Assembly: GCA_001692895.1 (NCBI GenBank)
Contig: KV748214.1
Location: 930,001-994,000 of the forward strand
From: Cenococcum geophilum 1.58
Taxonomy: Eukaryota; Ascomycota; Dothideomycetes; Gloniales; Gloniaceae
Length of the DNA stretch: 64,000 nucleotides
Direction: 5' to 3'
The notes beneath the pieces are model-generated. The model saw only the letters and a list, made by a program, of their open reading frames with translations, ran no database searches and was not told where the DNA came from. Every line of letters begins with the position of its first letter. Positions within the stretch are counted from its first letter, which is position 1. This document shows positions 45,582 through 56,322 of this stretch, in pieces. Made by a program: the position numbers and the translations under genes.

Positions 45582-47181
45582 AAGTTAGCGGTTTGTCCGT
45601 GGGTGTCGCACAAGAACGGGGTCGGCGGTCTGCTCACATGGCTGCTAGGCGTGCACCTTGCGTGGTATGCAGGTGGTTCTGAATCGGTTCAAGAGAATGT
45701 GGTACACTGGTGGAGGGAGGTGGAGGTTTATAGGATCTAGATGGTCGGAAGCTGGGATGCCGGCCGGTGCAAGGTCGACCTAAAAAAGAAAGAGGTGGAG
45801 CTTATAAAAGAAGCTTATAAGCCCTCGCCTCCAGAATCTTTCTCTGCACCCGGCGCTGGAAGGCGATGGAAGGATCTGTGAGGTGACGAGTAAGGGTCGT
45901 TAATAATCATGAATTAGCACGGGAAGACATGTCGAGAGAGGTCTATTGCAGCTGTTGAGGGAGCGGTGGGAGGAGCGGTAAGTGGGCAGAGTAATATATT
46001 CTTGGTGGTGGTTGGGCTCAAGGCAGCACGCAGGCGTAGGACATTGAAACAGCCTTGCTGGGCAAGCGGGACGCTGCTTCGTCTGCCAGGCTAGCCATGA
46101 CGATTAGGCGTGGTTTCGAACTGTATTAAGTCATCAATACGGGGTTTGCACGAAGTGATCGATGGTGCCGGTTATGCCGTTGGCCATTCTAACCTGAAGT
46201 TGATCGTGTCTGGTTATTTTACGTGTCGCTAAGCTGGAAATAGTCGAGGCTTAGGTACTAAACGAAGCCCGACCCAATGCGGTTGGTTAAAGTGCAGCTG
46301 GGAAGTATTTCCGGTCACTCTTTCGGTCGTTTTGAAAACCAGCTCTGCGCCTTTTCACCCTCTAGCCCCGTATTTTATAACTGCACCGGTACTGTATCCG
46401 CTCCTCTCTAACACGCGCAAACCCCTATTGACTGACAAGTGGGATGGGGCCGGTGAGGGCTGCGACTACAGGGGATCGCGGGGTAGCAGGAGGGGTGCAT
46501 CTACGTGAGGCAATTCCACAGTCATACAGAGAAGTGGAGGCGTAATTTGGGAAGGTAGCATTTTTGTACAGAGGAGATGGTATTTTAATATTTAGGCTCA
46601 ATACAAGAATTCTAAGGACTCACGGGCACGGGCAGAAGGCTGAATGTGCCAGAGCTCTCAGCCAGGGGCGTGGTATCTAGAAGACGAAGTGAAATGGGCT
46701 CGCAGACCTTATTCCAATTATCGGGCGACTATAGCAGCTTTTGGCAAGAGACTTGTGAAGCGCACAACAGGACGCAGTCGGTGTTAGCAGGCCATTAGAT
46801 TAGTAAAGGCGCACGCTGGATTGCCGCAACGCTGCAGCTGCCGCTAAAAACTTTGTCAGTTTTGCCGAATGACTCTCGCTGCGAGTCATTGGGGCTAGCC
46901 GTCGTCTCATCATGCTGCATCAGGTAATTGCCCTGAAGCTGACCTGGTGTTATCTCCGCGCACGATCGATGACCCAGCCAAGCAAAATGACATGGGGGCT
47001 TTGTAGGCTTTGCCACTTCCTGGCCTGACTCGTGTGTGGCATCCCCATTTCTCTTCGCATTTCTCTTCACGATACCTACTTTATTAATCACTACATTTCT
47101 GCGCTCAATCCTAACCAATTTCTGCCGCAATCCCCGTAAATCCCGCGAGACCTGGAATCTGAGACGACAACCATCAACTCC
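45582..47181. other. Long divergent intergenic region between DDI1 and the acetyltransferase
   Basis: 1.6 kb with no supportable gene, repeat or RNA. It must contain the 5' leaders and promoters of both neighbours. Minus-strand open frames near 46795-47130 have no coding character. Confidence 0.4.
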
Positions 47182-48453
47182 ATGGCGCCTTCAACCGAAG
47201 AGCCTGAACACGGCGCTCCGCCAGCTTCAGGCCAAGACATTGATGAGACCAAAACATCAGCGCAGGAATCTACACTGGACAAGCTTCATCCATACGTCCA
47301 AGTCCTCAATCTCAATGACCTTGAGAGCGTAGTCAACCTGGAGAATGCCACTTTCCCCCCAAATGAGGCATGCAGTAGAGAAAAGGTAAATACAACCGTT
47401 TTTAGTAATAATTGTCTTCCGTGATAAAATTAACTGACTCACATGGTTTCATCGTCGATGGTTTCACGACGTGCGAGGCCTTCGTCTCTGTTGCATTTAC
47501 ATATCCCGGTTCGCGGAATCCGTCTTATTTCTATCTACCTACTTGTTTGGGTAGATGATCGCACAGTAGTCTCGCAGTTGAATAGTTCAACCCTGTAAAT
47601 TAATCTCTATCCTCTCAGACTCTCTCATATTGGTTTTCAGTTCATGGAGTCAAATAGAAGAATCCCAATTTCAAGCTCACGTGACCAATCACTTCTCACT
47701 CCGTACTCCCAAAATACCAAATATTCCCATTCATTCTTCCCCTGGAACCGCCTCTGACAAACATGCTAGTTTATCTACCGTCTGACTACCTGTGGCGAGC
47801 TCTGCCTCGGTCTCTTCGCCTCCGCAACCCCTTCAACTCCGCACAGCCCTCTCCGCCGCCTCTCGGAGTCTTCATTCTCCCACCCAGCCGACTCTACCGA
47901 CCCATCCAGGAAGGAAGTCCTCCTTGCTCACATTGTCGCCACTAAATCGACAAGCCAAACGGTGACGGACGAAGACATGGCTTTACCTCCCAAGTGGCAG
48001 TCGAACCCTCATGCAGACCCGCATCTTGGCCACAAAGAGGAAGGCCGAACCATCTGCTTGCACTCCCTAGCTGTATTGCCCGAGTACCAGAACCAAGGAT
48101 TGGGAAGGACGCTCGTGCTGTCGTATATCCAACGCATGCAGAGCGCCGACATAGCGGATCGCATTGCATTGCTGACCTATGACCGACTCGTGCCATTCTA
48201 TGAGCGGCTGGGATTTGAGTATCGTGGGAAGAGTAAGGCGCAGTATGGCGGTGGTGGGTGGAATGACATGGTGGGTGCTTCTTTTTTTCCAGTCATCTTG
48301 TTTAATTTTTTTTTCTTGTTTAGTTTCACCGCTCTATCTTGAGCTCACCCTCATATCCTGAAACTCATAATACTCCGTACAGACTTGAAAGCTATAGCAC
48401 ATAACTGACGGGTACAGGTTCTTGATATTAAAAACAGGCTAGGATCGGTTTGA
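47182..48453 (+). CDS. GNAT family N-acetyltransferase (arylalkylamine/polyamine N-acetyltransferase-like)
   Basis: Transfers an acetyl group from acetyl-CoA to an amine. The context EKFIYRLTTCGELCLGLF and the overall layout match fungal proteins related to yeast Paa1. Model: join(47182..47385, 47770..48270, 48418..48453), 741 bases, 246 residues. After an acidic N-terminal tail come NLNDLESVVNLENATFPPNE (strand 1 and helix 1 of the GNAT fold), a Ser/Pro linker, EVLLAHIVATK, CLHSLAVLPEYQNQGLGRTL (acetyl-CoA-binding motif A, about 164-185), IALLTYDRLVPFYERLGFEY and GWNDMVLD at the end. The first intron (384 bases) is long for this window, but its junction EK|FIYR is conserved in type; the second is 147 bases. 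The final exon encodes only 11 residues. Substrate not determinable from sequence. Confidence 0.88.
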
Positions 48454-48829
48454 TCCACTTCAATGCGGGCAAGAGGCAGAGGCAAGGGAATGAATGCATG
48501 TTTACGGAGCATTGGGCGGCATGATGGTTTATTAAGGCGTTGCTGGCATTTGTACGGACGGTTAACCGATGACAGGTGTGATGATTTTATTTAAAGAAAA
48601 TGTACTCTCTTGGCGTGGCTTGAAGATCGGCGAACGGGTGGGGCGGAGCGGACGTCCAAAGACGACTGTTCATACTCATTACAGGCCCTGTAAATCTCTC
48701 AGCATGTCAACCAATTCGGTTTCGACGCATCGACTCGGCTTCACTCCAGTTGATTACAACCTTTGTGCACATTCTACCCGTTTCCCATACGCACCACCCT
48801 AAACACAACAGCCACCTTAGAAAGCCACG
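48454..48829. other. 3' flank of the acetyltransferase gene
   Basis: No gene or repeat supportable in this spacer. Confidence 0.35.
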
Positions 48830-49807
48830 CCCTCACCCTTCCCCAGTCCCCGCCACAAAAATCCTCCCCCTCCATCCCACCCACCTCAAGAATCCTCGAA
48901 CAACCCCCACCCCTTGCGCCATATCCGCATCCCGCATCATAAGCCACCGACTCACATCCCTCCAAACCTCCAGCTTCAACTCCAGTTCCAACCCCACCCC
49001 GGTCCCATCTCCTTGCTTAGATCCGGGCCCGGCACCAGCACCGCGGCACCAAGCCAGGGCCCGCGCTGCGCAAACACGCACGCGACCACCTACCGCAGCT
49101 TGCACCTAGGCGCCGTGCGGCCGTACACCCAGCGCACGGTGGCGAAGTCCAGGACGCGGGTGCGCGGCGCTGCTGCCGCAGCGGCAGCGTGGAGGAGGCG
49201 GATGGTGCGGTTCTAGAGCGTGGGGAAGTGGAGGGATTGAGCGAGGAGCTGGAGCGGAAGGGGGCGGTACTCACTCGAGCGTGGATAGGCCGCCGAATCT
49301 GGGTGGGGGGTTCGGGGCTGCGGGGCTGGGTGCTCGTGGCCATGGTATGTTTGCTTCTTCGACGGCTTCTTGTTTAGACTCTTCGAACCCTCCAGCAGCG
49401 CGCCGGGCTGCGTCTTGTAGGACGGAGCTTCCGGGGTTGGTGAGCGGGAGTTAGGGAGGAGGGCTAGCTCTTGTTTTGCCACCAGGTGGTTGCGTCGGCA
49501 TGGATCGTGCTGCCGGGTAGCTCGCTGGGCTTGACCGACCAGAAGACTGGTATCCCGGTTTTTTTAGGGAGTGGTGCCGTTTGCTGGGTAAGTGTCGTTT
49601 GTTGCTCCTTGGCTGCTCCTTGCTCCTTTCTTCTCCTTCACGCTGCTCCACATCTTTTGAAACCCCAGTGTTCTCTTGATCTTTAGAGGGTACTGGGAAT
49701 CGATTGGCTTCTGCCGTGGAAGGTGCAGATCCGGGAATGGCTCCAAATCGGAATATGGAATCAGACTGTGGCGGGCGTCGGAGAGATGCTGTCAGCTTTT
49801 CAAACAT
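48830..49807 (-). CDS. Possible multi-exon minus-strand gene, unidentified
   Basis: Low confidence. GC-rich minus-strand sequence holds several open frames with protein-like pieces: MFEKLTASLRRPPQSDSIFR at the likely 5' end (ATG at 49807), a patch in another frame reading KKTGIPVFWSVKPSELPG and DATTWWQNKS (about 49465-49580), RSPTPEAPSYKTQPGALLEG, and towards the 3' end LELKLEVWRDVSRWLMMRDA. Together they look like exons of a disordered nuclear-type protein, but no single set of splice sites gave a convincing continuous product and I do not recognise a family. It may be an intact spliced gene or decayed sequence. Confidence 0.25.
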
Positions 49808-49984
49808 GGTTGGGCCAGTTCAGGAAGATATACAGGGAACGAAAGGTTGGGGTTATGAAAAGTTAAAAAGATTGGTAGATTGCATAAAATGGAGGGATTT
49901 TTGAGGCTGTGATTAAAGTTGATTCTATGGTTTAAGGGACTTTGCCAGTATGTATTAAGCGGAGCAACTTGTTTTGTATATAGA

Positions 49985-50165
49985 GCTGTCACCTTCTTTA
50001 ACGAAATTAATCTACAACCCCACAACAGCTATCATCTCAGAAATACCGTCAGATTAATCCGCAGAACTAGCTCTATAATCGATCAATATATCTACTCCAT
50101 TAGCCCCCGCGATGTCAAGCAGAAACCGCCACCGAACGGGCGATGCGTCGATTGAATATAGTAGT
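49985..50165 (+). repeat. Partial, decayed copy of the 5' end of the DUF6589-like unit
   Basis: Parallels 40425-40600: both share CACAACAGCT-TCATCTCA, AAATACCGTCA, CAGAAC-AGCTCTA and CCCCCGCGATGT. Differences are mainly C-to-T/G-to-A, so this copy has been RIP-mutated while the one at 40.5 kb has not. The match ends abruptly at about 50165. Confidence 0.65.
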
Positions 50166-50479
50166 ATAAGTAGCCACTAAATTAATAAGCAAGAAGTCAC
50201 GATATTATATTTCTATATTACTAGAAAGCTTTTGTATCTCCCTTATATATTAGATATAGCCTATACTATATATAAGCGTTATAAGCTCCTCCAACTAAGA
50301 ATAACCCTAAATTAGTATTAGAGCGGAAGCTATAAACTTGGACCCTACGGTTTCTAAATTTAATATGGACTAAAAGTAGGGCCTAATTATTTATAGCAAA
50401 TGGTTTTTATTCCTGGAACGATGCTATAAAGCCGCGAATCTATAACTATAAGGCATAAACCTATGGATAACTCTTAACA
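50166..50479. other. AT-rich decayed sequence at the start of the right block
   Basis: No gene recognised. RIP-like base composition begins here. Confidence 0.35.
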
Positions 50480-50850
50480 CTAAGAATTATGCTTAGGCAT
50501 AATCGACTAAAAATCCGTCTCCTTCCGCCTACTTTAGATGGATCTCTAATACCTACTGCTATTAATACAGAGATCCGCTGTAAGGATAAGTTATCCATAG
50601 CAGTCGAAGCAACTAAAAAAAAATTGCAAATATCTAAGGAGATGCCAGCTCCTAATCTTTAGTAGATGCTCGAACAGACGACACGGGAGAATGGTCAGCT
50701 TACGCTGGAGCTTTAACGCCTGCGGCAAAAGTATCGTGGAAGTATATATATTGTGGCAGAAGCAAGGATCGTTGTTAAATCTCTTTAGCAGGTACTTATT
50801 AATTGCCAAAAATTGCAAACGGAAATCGAAGATGAACTTGCGTAAGGGGT
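50480..50850 (+). pseudogene. RIP-degraded coding remnant with a coiled-coil C-terminus
   Basis: One plus-strand frame reads KLSIAVEATKKKLQISKEMP, then MLEQTTRENGQLTLEL, RLRQKYRGSIYIVAEARIVV and VLINCQKLQTEIEDELA, interrupted only by TAG where CAG would give Gln in a heptad context. This is what RIP would do to a coding sequence. The leucine/glutamine-rich pattern suggests a coiled coil at the end of a transposon-associated protein. Family not identified. Confidence 0.45.
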
Positions 50851-51109
50851 AAAATTGAACTAAAATAACTGTCGAATATTCTACCAAAGCTGACTCTAAC
50901 ACAGATATCTACATACAGTTTGACTCTTATACCTATTATCCACACTTAATACTCCCTCAAATGTTAATTCCTTTGTATGTGCTCTACATTTTCGTATAGT
51001 TAAAGTGGATCACTATAAGTCGACCGTCGAGGTCACCATCAGGTAACCTCCCCCCGGTATGGCGGAAAACCCCGTCTCCCGGAAATAATGAGAGATGAAC
51101 GTAGAATAG
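50851..51109. other. Unassigned AT-rich sequence
   Basis: Nothing supportable; a GGAAAACCCCGTCTCCCGG segment near 51064 may be the beginning of the LTR-like repeat that follows. Confidence 0.3.
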
Positions 51110-51330
51110 GATAAGGACTCTGTCTATTGAATATAGCTCTAGAAGCTCTTTATATACATTAGGTAGATCTAGACAACTGAGTCAAAATAGGTAATAGAAA
51201 TAGGTAATGAGACATTCGATGAGACATTTAGTCATAAGTTGAGAGACAACTAAGACATAGTTCGTATAGACGATCTAGGTCGTCCGACAGTAGTACGATG
51301 GTAAGGATGTCCGATTCAGGTCGAGAGATA
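51110..51330 (+). repeat. Dispersed LTR-like repeat, copy 3
   Basis: Same family as 26285-26440 and the inverted copy at 33480-33790: GACTCTGTCTATTGAATATA, TCTTTATATACATTAGGTAG, CATAGTTCGTATAGACGATC. Probably the TATA and R region of an LTR; ends not defined. Confidence 0.6.
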
Positions 51331-51559
51331 CCTTGACTTCAAAGTAACCCACAACCTGCCAAAACATTAATTTTTTCTGTTGCACTAGCAGAGGTGTTAT
51401 ATCCAGCAGGTAATGAAGTTATAACATGTTGGCCACGGAGGTAGCCCTACTACAGAGGTGCGACGGGTGCTGTTCGACGTCAGTTTTTAACTTGTATCAT
51501 CACTCTCTAGGGACCCCTATAGGGGGTCAATTCTCTTATGTATATTAGGGCTCTTAGAG
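51331..51559. other. Flank of the Ginger-like element
   Basis: No gene. Around 51535-51560 the sequence (TATGTATATTAGGGCTCTTA) resembles the TATA region of the dispersed LTR-like family, so the Ginger-like element may have landed in an LTR. Confidence 0.3.
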
Positions 51560-51564
51560 CCACC

Positions 51565-51706
51565 TGTTCTGCCCCATACTGGCTCGAGCCTCGTTCCGGA
51601 AAATTCCTGCGTCATACCGGAACAAATCGTCTTCAAAAAGGAACGATTCGTGTATCGGTTTTATCGTCTTGATTCCGGAACAAATGCTTCATTCCGGAAA
51701 AGATCT
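51565..51706 (+). repeat. Left terminal inverted repeat of the Ginger-like element
   Basis: 142 bp with a matching right copy. It carries four spaced copies of a CCGGAA core (TTCCGGAAAA, TACCGGAACAAAT, TTCCGGAACAAAT, TTCCGGAAAAGAT), probably binding sites for the transposase. Confidence 0.85.
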
Positions 51707-52046
51707 TTAAAAGATTAGGCCAATTATAAGGCGGTATAGCAGCGCAAGGCTTATCATAAATCGTGAAGCTCTTTAAAATATATTATACTAATGACTTCGG
51801 TTTTCTTCCCCTCTTAATCTAATTGGTAAATCGTTATCGCATAACATCCAGAACAGCCTTAAATTACCCCAACTATGCGTATACGACGTCGCTAAAACGG
51901 CTAGTTGATAAGCCTAAGTTTGGTGGTTGGTTTATATTTTATAACTAAGTGTAAGGCATTTTGTAGAGCTCTTGTGGAAGCCTCCTGAGGTGTTGATTTT
52001 CTTGTTGCGATTACCCGATTAGGACTAGCGCAGGGGCTTTAAAAGT

Positions 52047-52281
52047 TGTAACCGACTACCGACACTGCGCTGAGACACAAGATCACCGCTTGGAAGGCTC
52101 CAAGACGGCGTCAACGCCACCCAATATATTGGTTGCAGATCAATATTGGTGGCAGATTACCGTTCCCATTTCAGCTATCTATTACCCTATCACTTCTACC
52201 TTCTTCGTGTATATATAGAGCCTCTAGAGCTACATTCACAATCAAGTCGTTCATTCAATTCTTCGCACTGCAAAGCTTACA
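52047..52281 (+). repeat. Solo LTR inside the Ginger-like element
   Basis: Fossil. 235 bp starting TGTAACCGACTACCG and ending GCAAAGCTTACA, flanked by a perfect 5-bp duplication AAAGT (52042-52046 and 52282-52286). Its ends match the LTRs of element D at 10.8 kb, but its middle differs and is more GC-rich with less RIP-like change, so it is a related subfamily and younger than its host. It contains TATATATAGAGCCTCTAGAG as a likely promoter. Confidence 0.85.
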
Positions 52282-52649
52282 AAAGTCGAACTTCGCAAGC
52301 TTTGTCGTCTGTTAAATTTTCTTATTAGTCCTTTCTTATTTACCACCTCTATATATGACTTAATTAGATCCTTAATAAGATGCACGTCTTATCTGTAAGT
52401 TCTAAATATATATTAACTTAATTGCCAGCTTAAATCTAACACCAGAAATAGCAATATTAACCTTCGCAACTACCTCCGTAACTACCTCCGCACGTAATGC
52501 AATTGCCTCTCCTTCTACCGCAGACGACTCCTATAACGTCTCTTACGCTATTCCTGCCTTCTTAGTTATAGTAAAGCCTGCCTTTACTAAGTATCTAGAA
52601 GAAACTAGAGTTAACTTAATAAAGCGCGTTACCTAGTTTAAATATAATA

Positions 52650-54900
52650 ATCTTATTTCCTGGCTCGCAGATCTAAATCGTGTAGCCCACTTATAGGAAA
52701 AACGTAACGCTAAATTAAAGGCTAAGCAACGGTAGTATATAAGAGAGAATGTTTACCTAAAGCTGCGAGGTCTTTAGAGGCGCCTAATAGGGCCTAATAA
52801 GCGGGCCTTAAAGGTGGTTCCTGAGCCAGATATTTATAATATAATCGTAAGGAAGTATAGTGATATTAAACACTTAGGACAGAAGAAGACTTACTATACA
52901 ATTACGACCGAGTATTACGGTATAAGATCTATTAAAGTTAAATGGCTGCTTAAGCACTGTCAAATCTATAAGGAGTAAGTATTACTTTTAGAAAAAATCT
53001 TAGTTGTATGTGTATGCTAATATTCTTATAGAAAGGCTTCCTTTACTATAAGGCCTTTACTTAATATAATCGTTTCTTTAGCTCCCTTTAATCGCATCCA
53101 AGGTAATCTAATTAATATGCGCTCTAAGCCCAACGGTAAATATAAATGGATCCTATAGATACGCGATTACTTCAGTAAATACTACGCCCTCTACCCTTTT
53201 AAGTAGAAGACTGCTAAGAAAGTCGCTACTGCCGTATTACAATAGATATATTACTACAGTGTTTACCCGCGTATTTGGTAGAGTAATAATGGTATAGAGT
53301 TTAAAGGCGCCCTTTTTATATTACTTTATTGCTATAGAGTAAAAGTTATTAATAGCCGCCTGCGCTACCTTTAATTATAAGGCCTAGTAGAGCAGGCTAA
53401 TAGCTTTATAAAGAAGAAGCTTTATACAGTAAAGCGACTCTTAGGAACTTCACGATGGGCAACAGCTTACTTAATCATCGCGGCCTTAATTAATCGCACG
53501 TACCATAAATTAATTAGCTGCACGCCTTTTCGCTATCTATATAGAAGAGATCCTTAGGCTTCTGCTTTAGTGGCGCCTGCTCTAAGGGCTACAGTAGAGC
53601 CTCCGCCCAATACTAAAGTCTTTAAAGCTGAGGATAAGAATCTAGATGGCAATAAGGAAGTTTTAGGCCCTCTACTAAAAGAGAATAGTAATAGGTAAGA
53701 GGCTACCAAATAGGAGCGCAATAAGGAGGACAATCGCTCTATTACTTTAAGCGCCCTTACTGCTTCTAATAAGGATCGCGATGATATTTCTAATATAGAA
53801 GACAATAGTAATTAGCTCTTAACCTCGGGTAAATCTTCTAATAAGGAAGATAAGGATTTAAATAATAGTAGCCTTTTAGATTTAGGAACTACCTCTATAG
53901 GCGATCGTAATTGGTTTAAAGAGGACTATAATTTACCTAATGGATTACAAAGGCAAGAGACTCCTCCGAATTATACTCTATCTAACGACGATTACCTCTC
54001 TCCTAATTACTTACCAATCTTAATTTAAACTCGTTAAATTCAATTATTAGAATTAAGTAGATTTAGGCAGCCTCTACCTTCACTAAAAGGCTTTCTTATA
54101 CCAAGCTAAGAGGCTAGTATGCGGGGGGCGATTAAGATAATGGATAGAGAGGCTAAAGCCTCGGCGGTAGTAAGATCTAAACCTACTATAGATCTATATT
54201 ATACAGCTAAGAGAGCTCTATAATCTATCTAGTAGCAAGAGCAGTTGTATCTAGACGACTAGATTAAAGATCTAGATAATCTTTACTACACCCCTAAAGG
54301 CTACTTTATAGATAATCTTGCGGTTTAAATTAAAGCTCTATAATTATAGCTCTATCGCAAAGCTAGTGGAGCTGGCGTTCTACTAGTAGATCTTTAAGAG
54401 TATTATAATATAGTTACACCTGCTTTTAGGCATAAGTTAAGTTAGGCAATTAAGAACTCTAGTAATCCTATTTACGCCATTCCACCATAGCTAGAGCTTA
54501 AGCGGTAGGTATTAAAGAAGCTTAAAGAGCGCTAAAAGGAACTACGGCTGTAGAGGCGTTTAGCAGAATTAGACGCTATTTACGATATATTGGATATTCA
54601 CGAGAGAGTTTAACAGCGATCGGCTTACTCTCGCGACTAGATAAAGAAGAAGTACGGTACGCAGTACTCTATTACTACATTTAGTATAGGCGACTTAGTT
54701 CTTTTTCCAATTCCTAAAAAGCTTTAAAAGGCTACTGAGATCTCTTATATACCTAGCTACATCTACAAGATCCGAAATTAAGGCTATTATGAGATTTATA
54801 CTCAATACGGAATTATAAAAGAGCCCTTTCTTAGCAATGAGCTTATTAAACTAGGAGAGACTTATGACGCTTAAATTCCTATAAGCGTTAGTAAGATTAT
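52650..54900 (+). pseudogene. Ginger-type integrase/transposase remnant
   Basis: One main plus-strand frame. The N-terminal region (LISWLADLNRVAHL, a Lys/Arg-rich helix) is followed by an HHCC zinc-finger-like segment near 52860-52975 (HLGQKKTYYTITTEYYGI, WLLKHCQIY). The RNase H-fold core follows: GNLINMRSKPNGKYKWIL (a G-D-L-I box with Asp changed to Asn), RDYFSKYYALYP, SNNGIEFKG (an S-D-N-G box with Asp changed to Asn) and, 34 residues further, the Glu in GLVEQAN. Asp-to-Asn (GAT to AAT) is what RIP causes. The K-G-K-Y-K-W-I pattern is typical of the KRBA2/Ginger branch rather than of gypsy integrases. Near 54640-54850 a C-terminal part reads FSIGDLVLFPIPKKL and GYYEIYTQYG, like a GPY/F module. 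About twenty TAG/TAA codons interrupt it. Confidence 0.7.
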
Positions 54901-55840
54901 ACCACTTTTAAAAGTAGTAAAAGCTTACCTAACTACTACACGGCCTACTAGCTGTACGTATAAATAAGGATACAGTAATTACTAATATAGTTATTAAAAA
55001 GGAAATACAGAGTGTTCTATATACTACTATAAAAGGAAACACTATACAAATTAACTAATAGAGGACTCTATAGAGCCTCTTGTAAAAGGCTATAGAAGGC
55101 TTACTAGTACTTAGCTTAGCCCTTAATTAAAATAAGCCTAACGGGAGACCTTATCGCAAAGCCCTATACCACCTTAATCAACAGTAGCAAATAAAGAAGG
55201 TAATTAATTAAGCCTACCTTAAAGGCTGCGTAAGGCGAAGGAAAGGAAGACTATAGAATAAGTAAGGTTGGCGCAGTTAGGGGAAATCTAAATCATAATC
55301 GCGCCAAACCTAATTAGGCAATTAGTCTACGGCTAGTAGAACCTTAGAGGGCCCGGTTTTTAAGAGATCTTAGTAAGATTAGAGCTTTGTAAGATTTTTA
55401 ATTTTTAGTGTCGGGGAACATAATTAATTACCCTTAACCCAATTAGCTTCTACCACTTATAGGCTCTATCTATAACGCGGAAAAGCTTTTAAATATACTT
55501 ATTAATCGCAGTATAATCTAGTTTAGATGGAATTTAATAGTGTTATAGTAGTTGGGGGGGGGGGGGTGGTTAAATTTAATCTCTAAAGCCTTCCAAAATC
55601 TCAGTAGAAAATCAAGATCTTATACTTTTATGCTAAATATCGCGATTATGCTCTACTAGATGTTTAATTATAATATACAAGATATATTACTACTTATTTT
55701 ACACCTAAAATCAACTAAATTATATATTCACCATTATTTGCAACCATCTACTACACCATATTTTCTAAATCTGCTCGTAGAAATGGCTAAAAAGCTCCAC
55801 TAAAAGGCTTTGTATAGCTTTAAAAGTTTAATATAGTATT

Positions 55841-55982
55841 AAATCTTTTCCGGAATGAAGCAATTATTCCGGAATCAAGACAATAAAACCGATACATGAT
55901 TTGTTCCTCTTTAAAGACGATCTATTCCGGTATAAAGTAGAAATAATCCGGAACGAGCTATATGCCGGTATAGGGCAGAACA
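55841..55982 (-). repeat. Right terminal inverted repeat of the Ginger-like element
   Basis: Read inward it begins TGTTCTGCCCTATACCGGCA and keeps the spacing of the left copy to the final CCGGAAAAGAT. Differences are mostly transitions. Confidence 0.85.
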
Positions 55983-55987
55983 CCACC

Positions 55988-56322
55988 TAATAAACTAAAT
56001 GATATTGAATGAATAAATGAAGCTATGGAATCTATCTACGAGGAATATAGGCCTTAATATAGGCCTATATCTACAGGGTCTAGGGTAACTACTACGGATA
56101 CCAAAGTAGTTACTACAGAGACCGAACAAGAAGGGACTCTGCTTATGTAAGCAGGAAACGCATATAGAGGACTCCTCCAGTACCATCATCACACCCCCTA
56201 GTGCTCCACTAAAACAGAAGCAGATCCTTCCTAAATCAATATTAAACTTATTTATATATAAAAGAAACACCTTATAATCCTCCAAGTATATTATAGGTCC
56301 TATTTAACCTCTCCCTAAGCTA
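55988..56322. other. Decayed spacer between two DNA transposons
   Basis: A plus-strand stretch from about 56022 could be read as MESIYEEYRP and a Thr-rich continuation, which looks like the N-terminus of a retroelement gag, but nothing firm can be supported. Confidence 0.25.

Larger units (their letters stand above)
51565..55982 (+). mobile_element. Ginger-like DNA transposon with integrase-type transposase
   Basis: 4418 bp. It begins TGTTCTGCCC and ends GGGCAGAACA; the terminal inverted repeats are about 142 bp. A perfect 5-bp duplication, CCACC (51560-51564 and 55983-55987), flanks it. The only recognisable gene is a plus-strand integrase-like transposase (about 52650-54900). Inverted rather than direct terminal repeats, TG/CA ends, a short target duplication and an integrase with no reverse transcriptase are the hallmarks of the Ginger group of cut-and-paste transposons. 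A solo LTR (52047-52281) with its own target duplication is inserted between the left TIR and the gene. Many TAG/TAA at expected Gln codons indicate RIP; the element is inactive. Confidence 0.78.

Noticed and set aside
52650-53560. Reading the integrase at 53 kb as part of an LTR retrotransposon
   Set aside because: No reverse transcriptase or paired LTRs; the nearby LTR is solo with its own target duplication, and the outer repeats are inverted.
55550-55567. Run of eleven or more G as a polypurine tract
   Set aside because: No LTR follows it; it lies between the transposase remnant and the right TIR of the Ginger-like element, so it is taken as a simple homopolymer.
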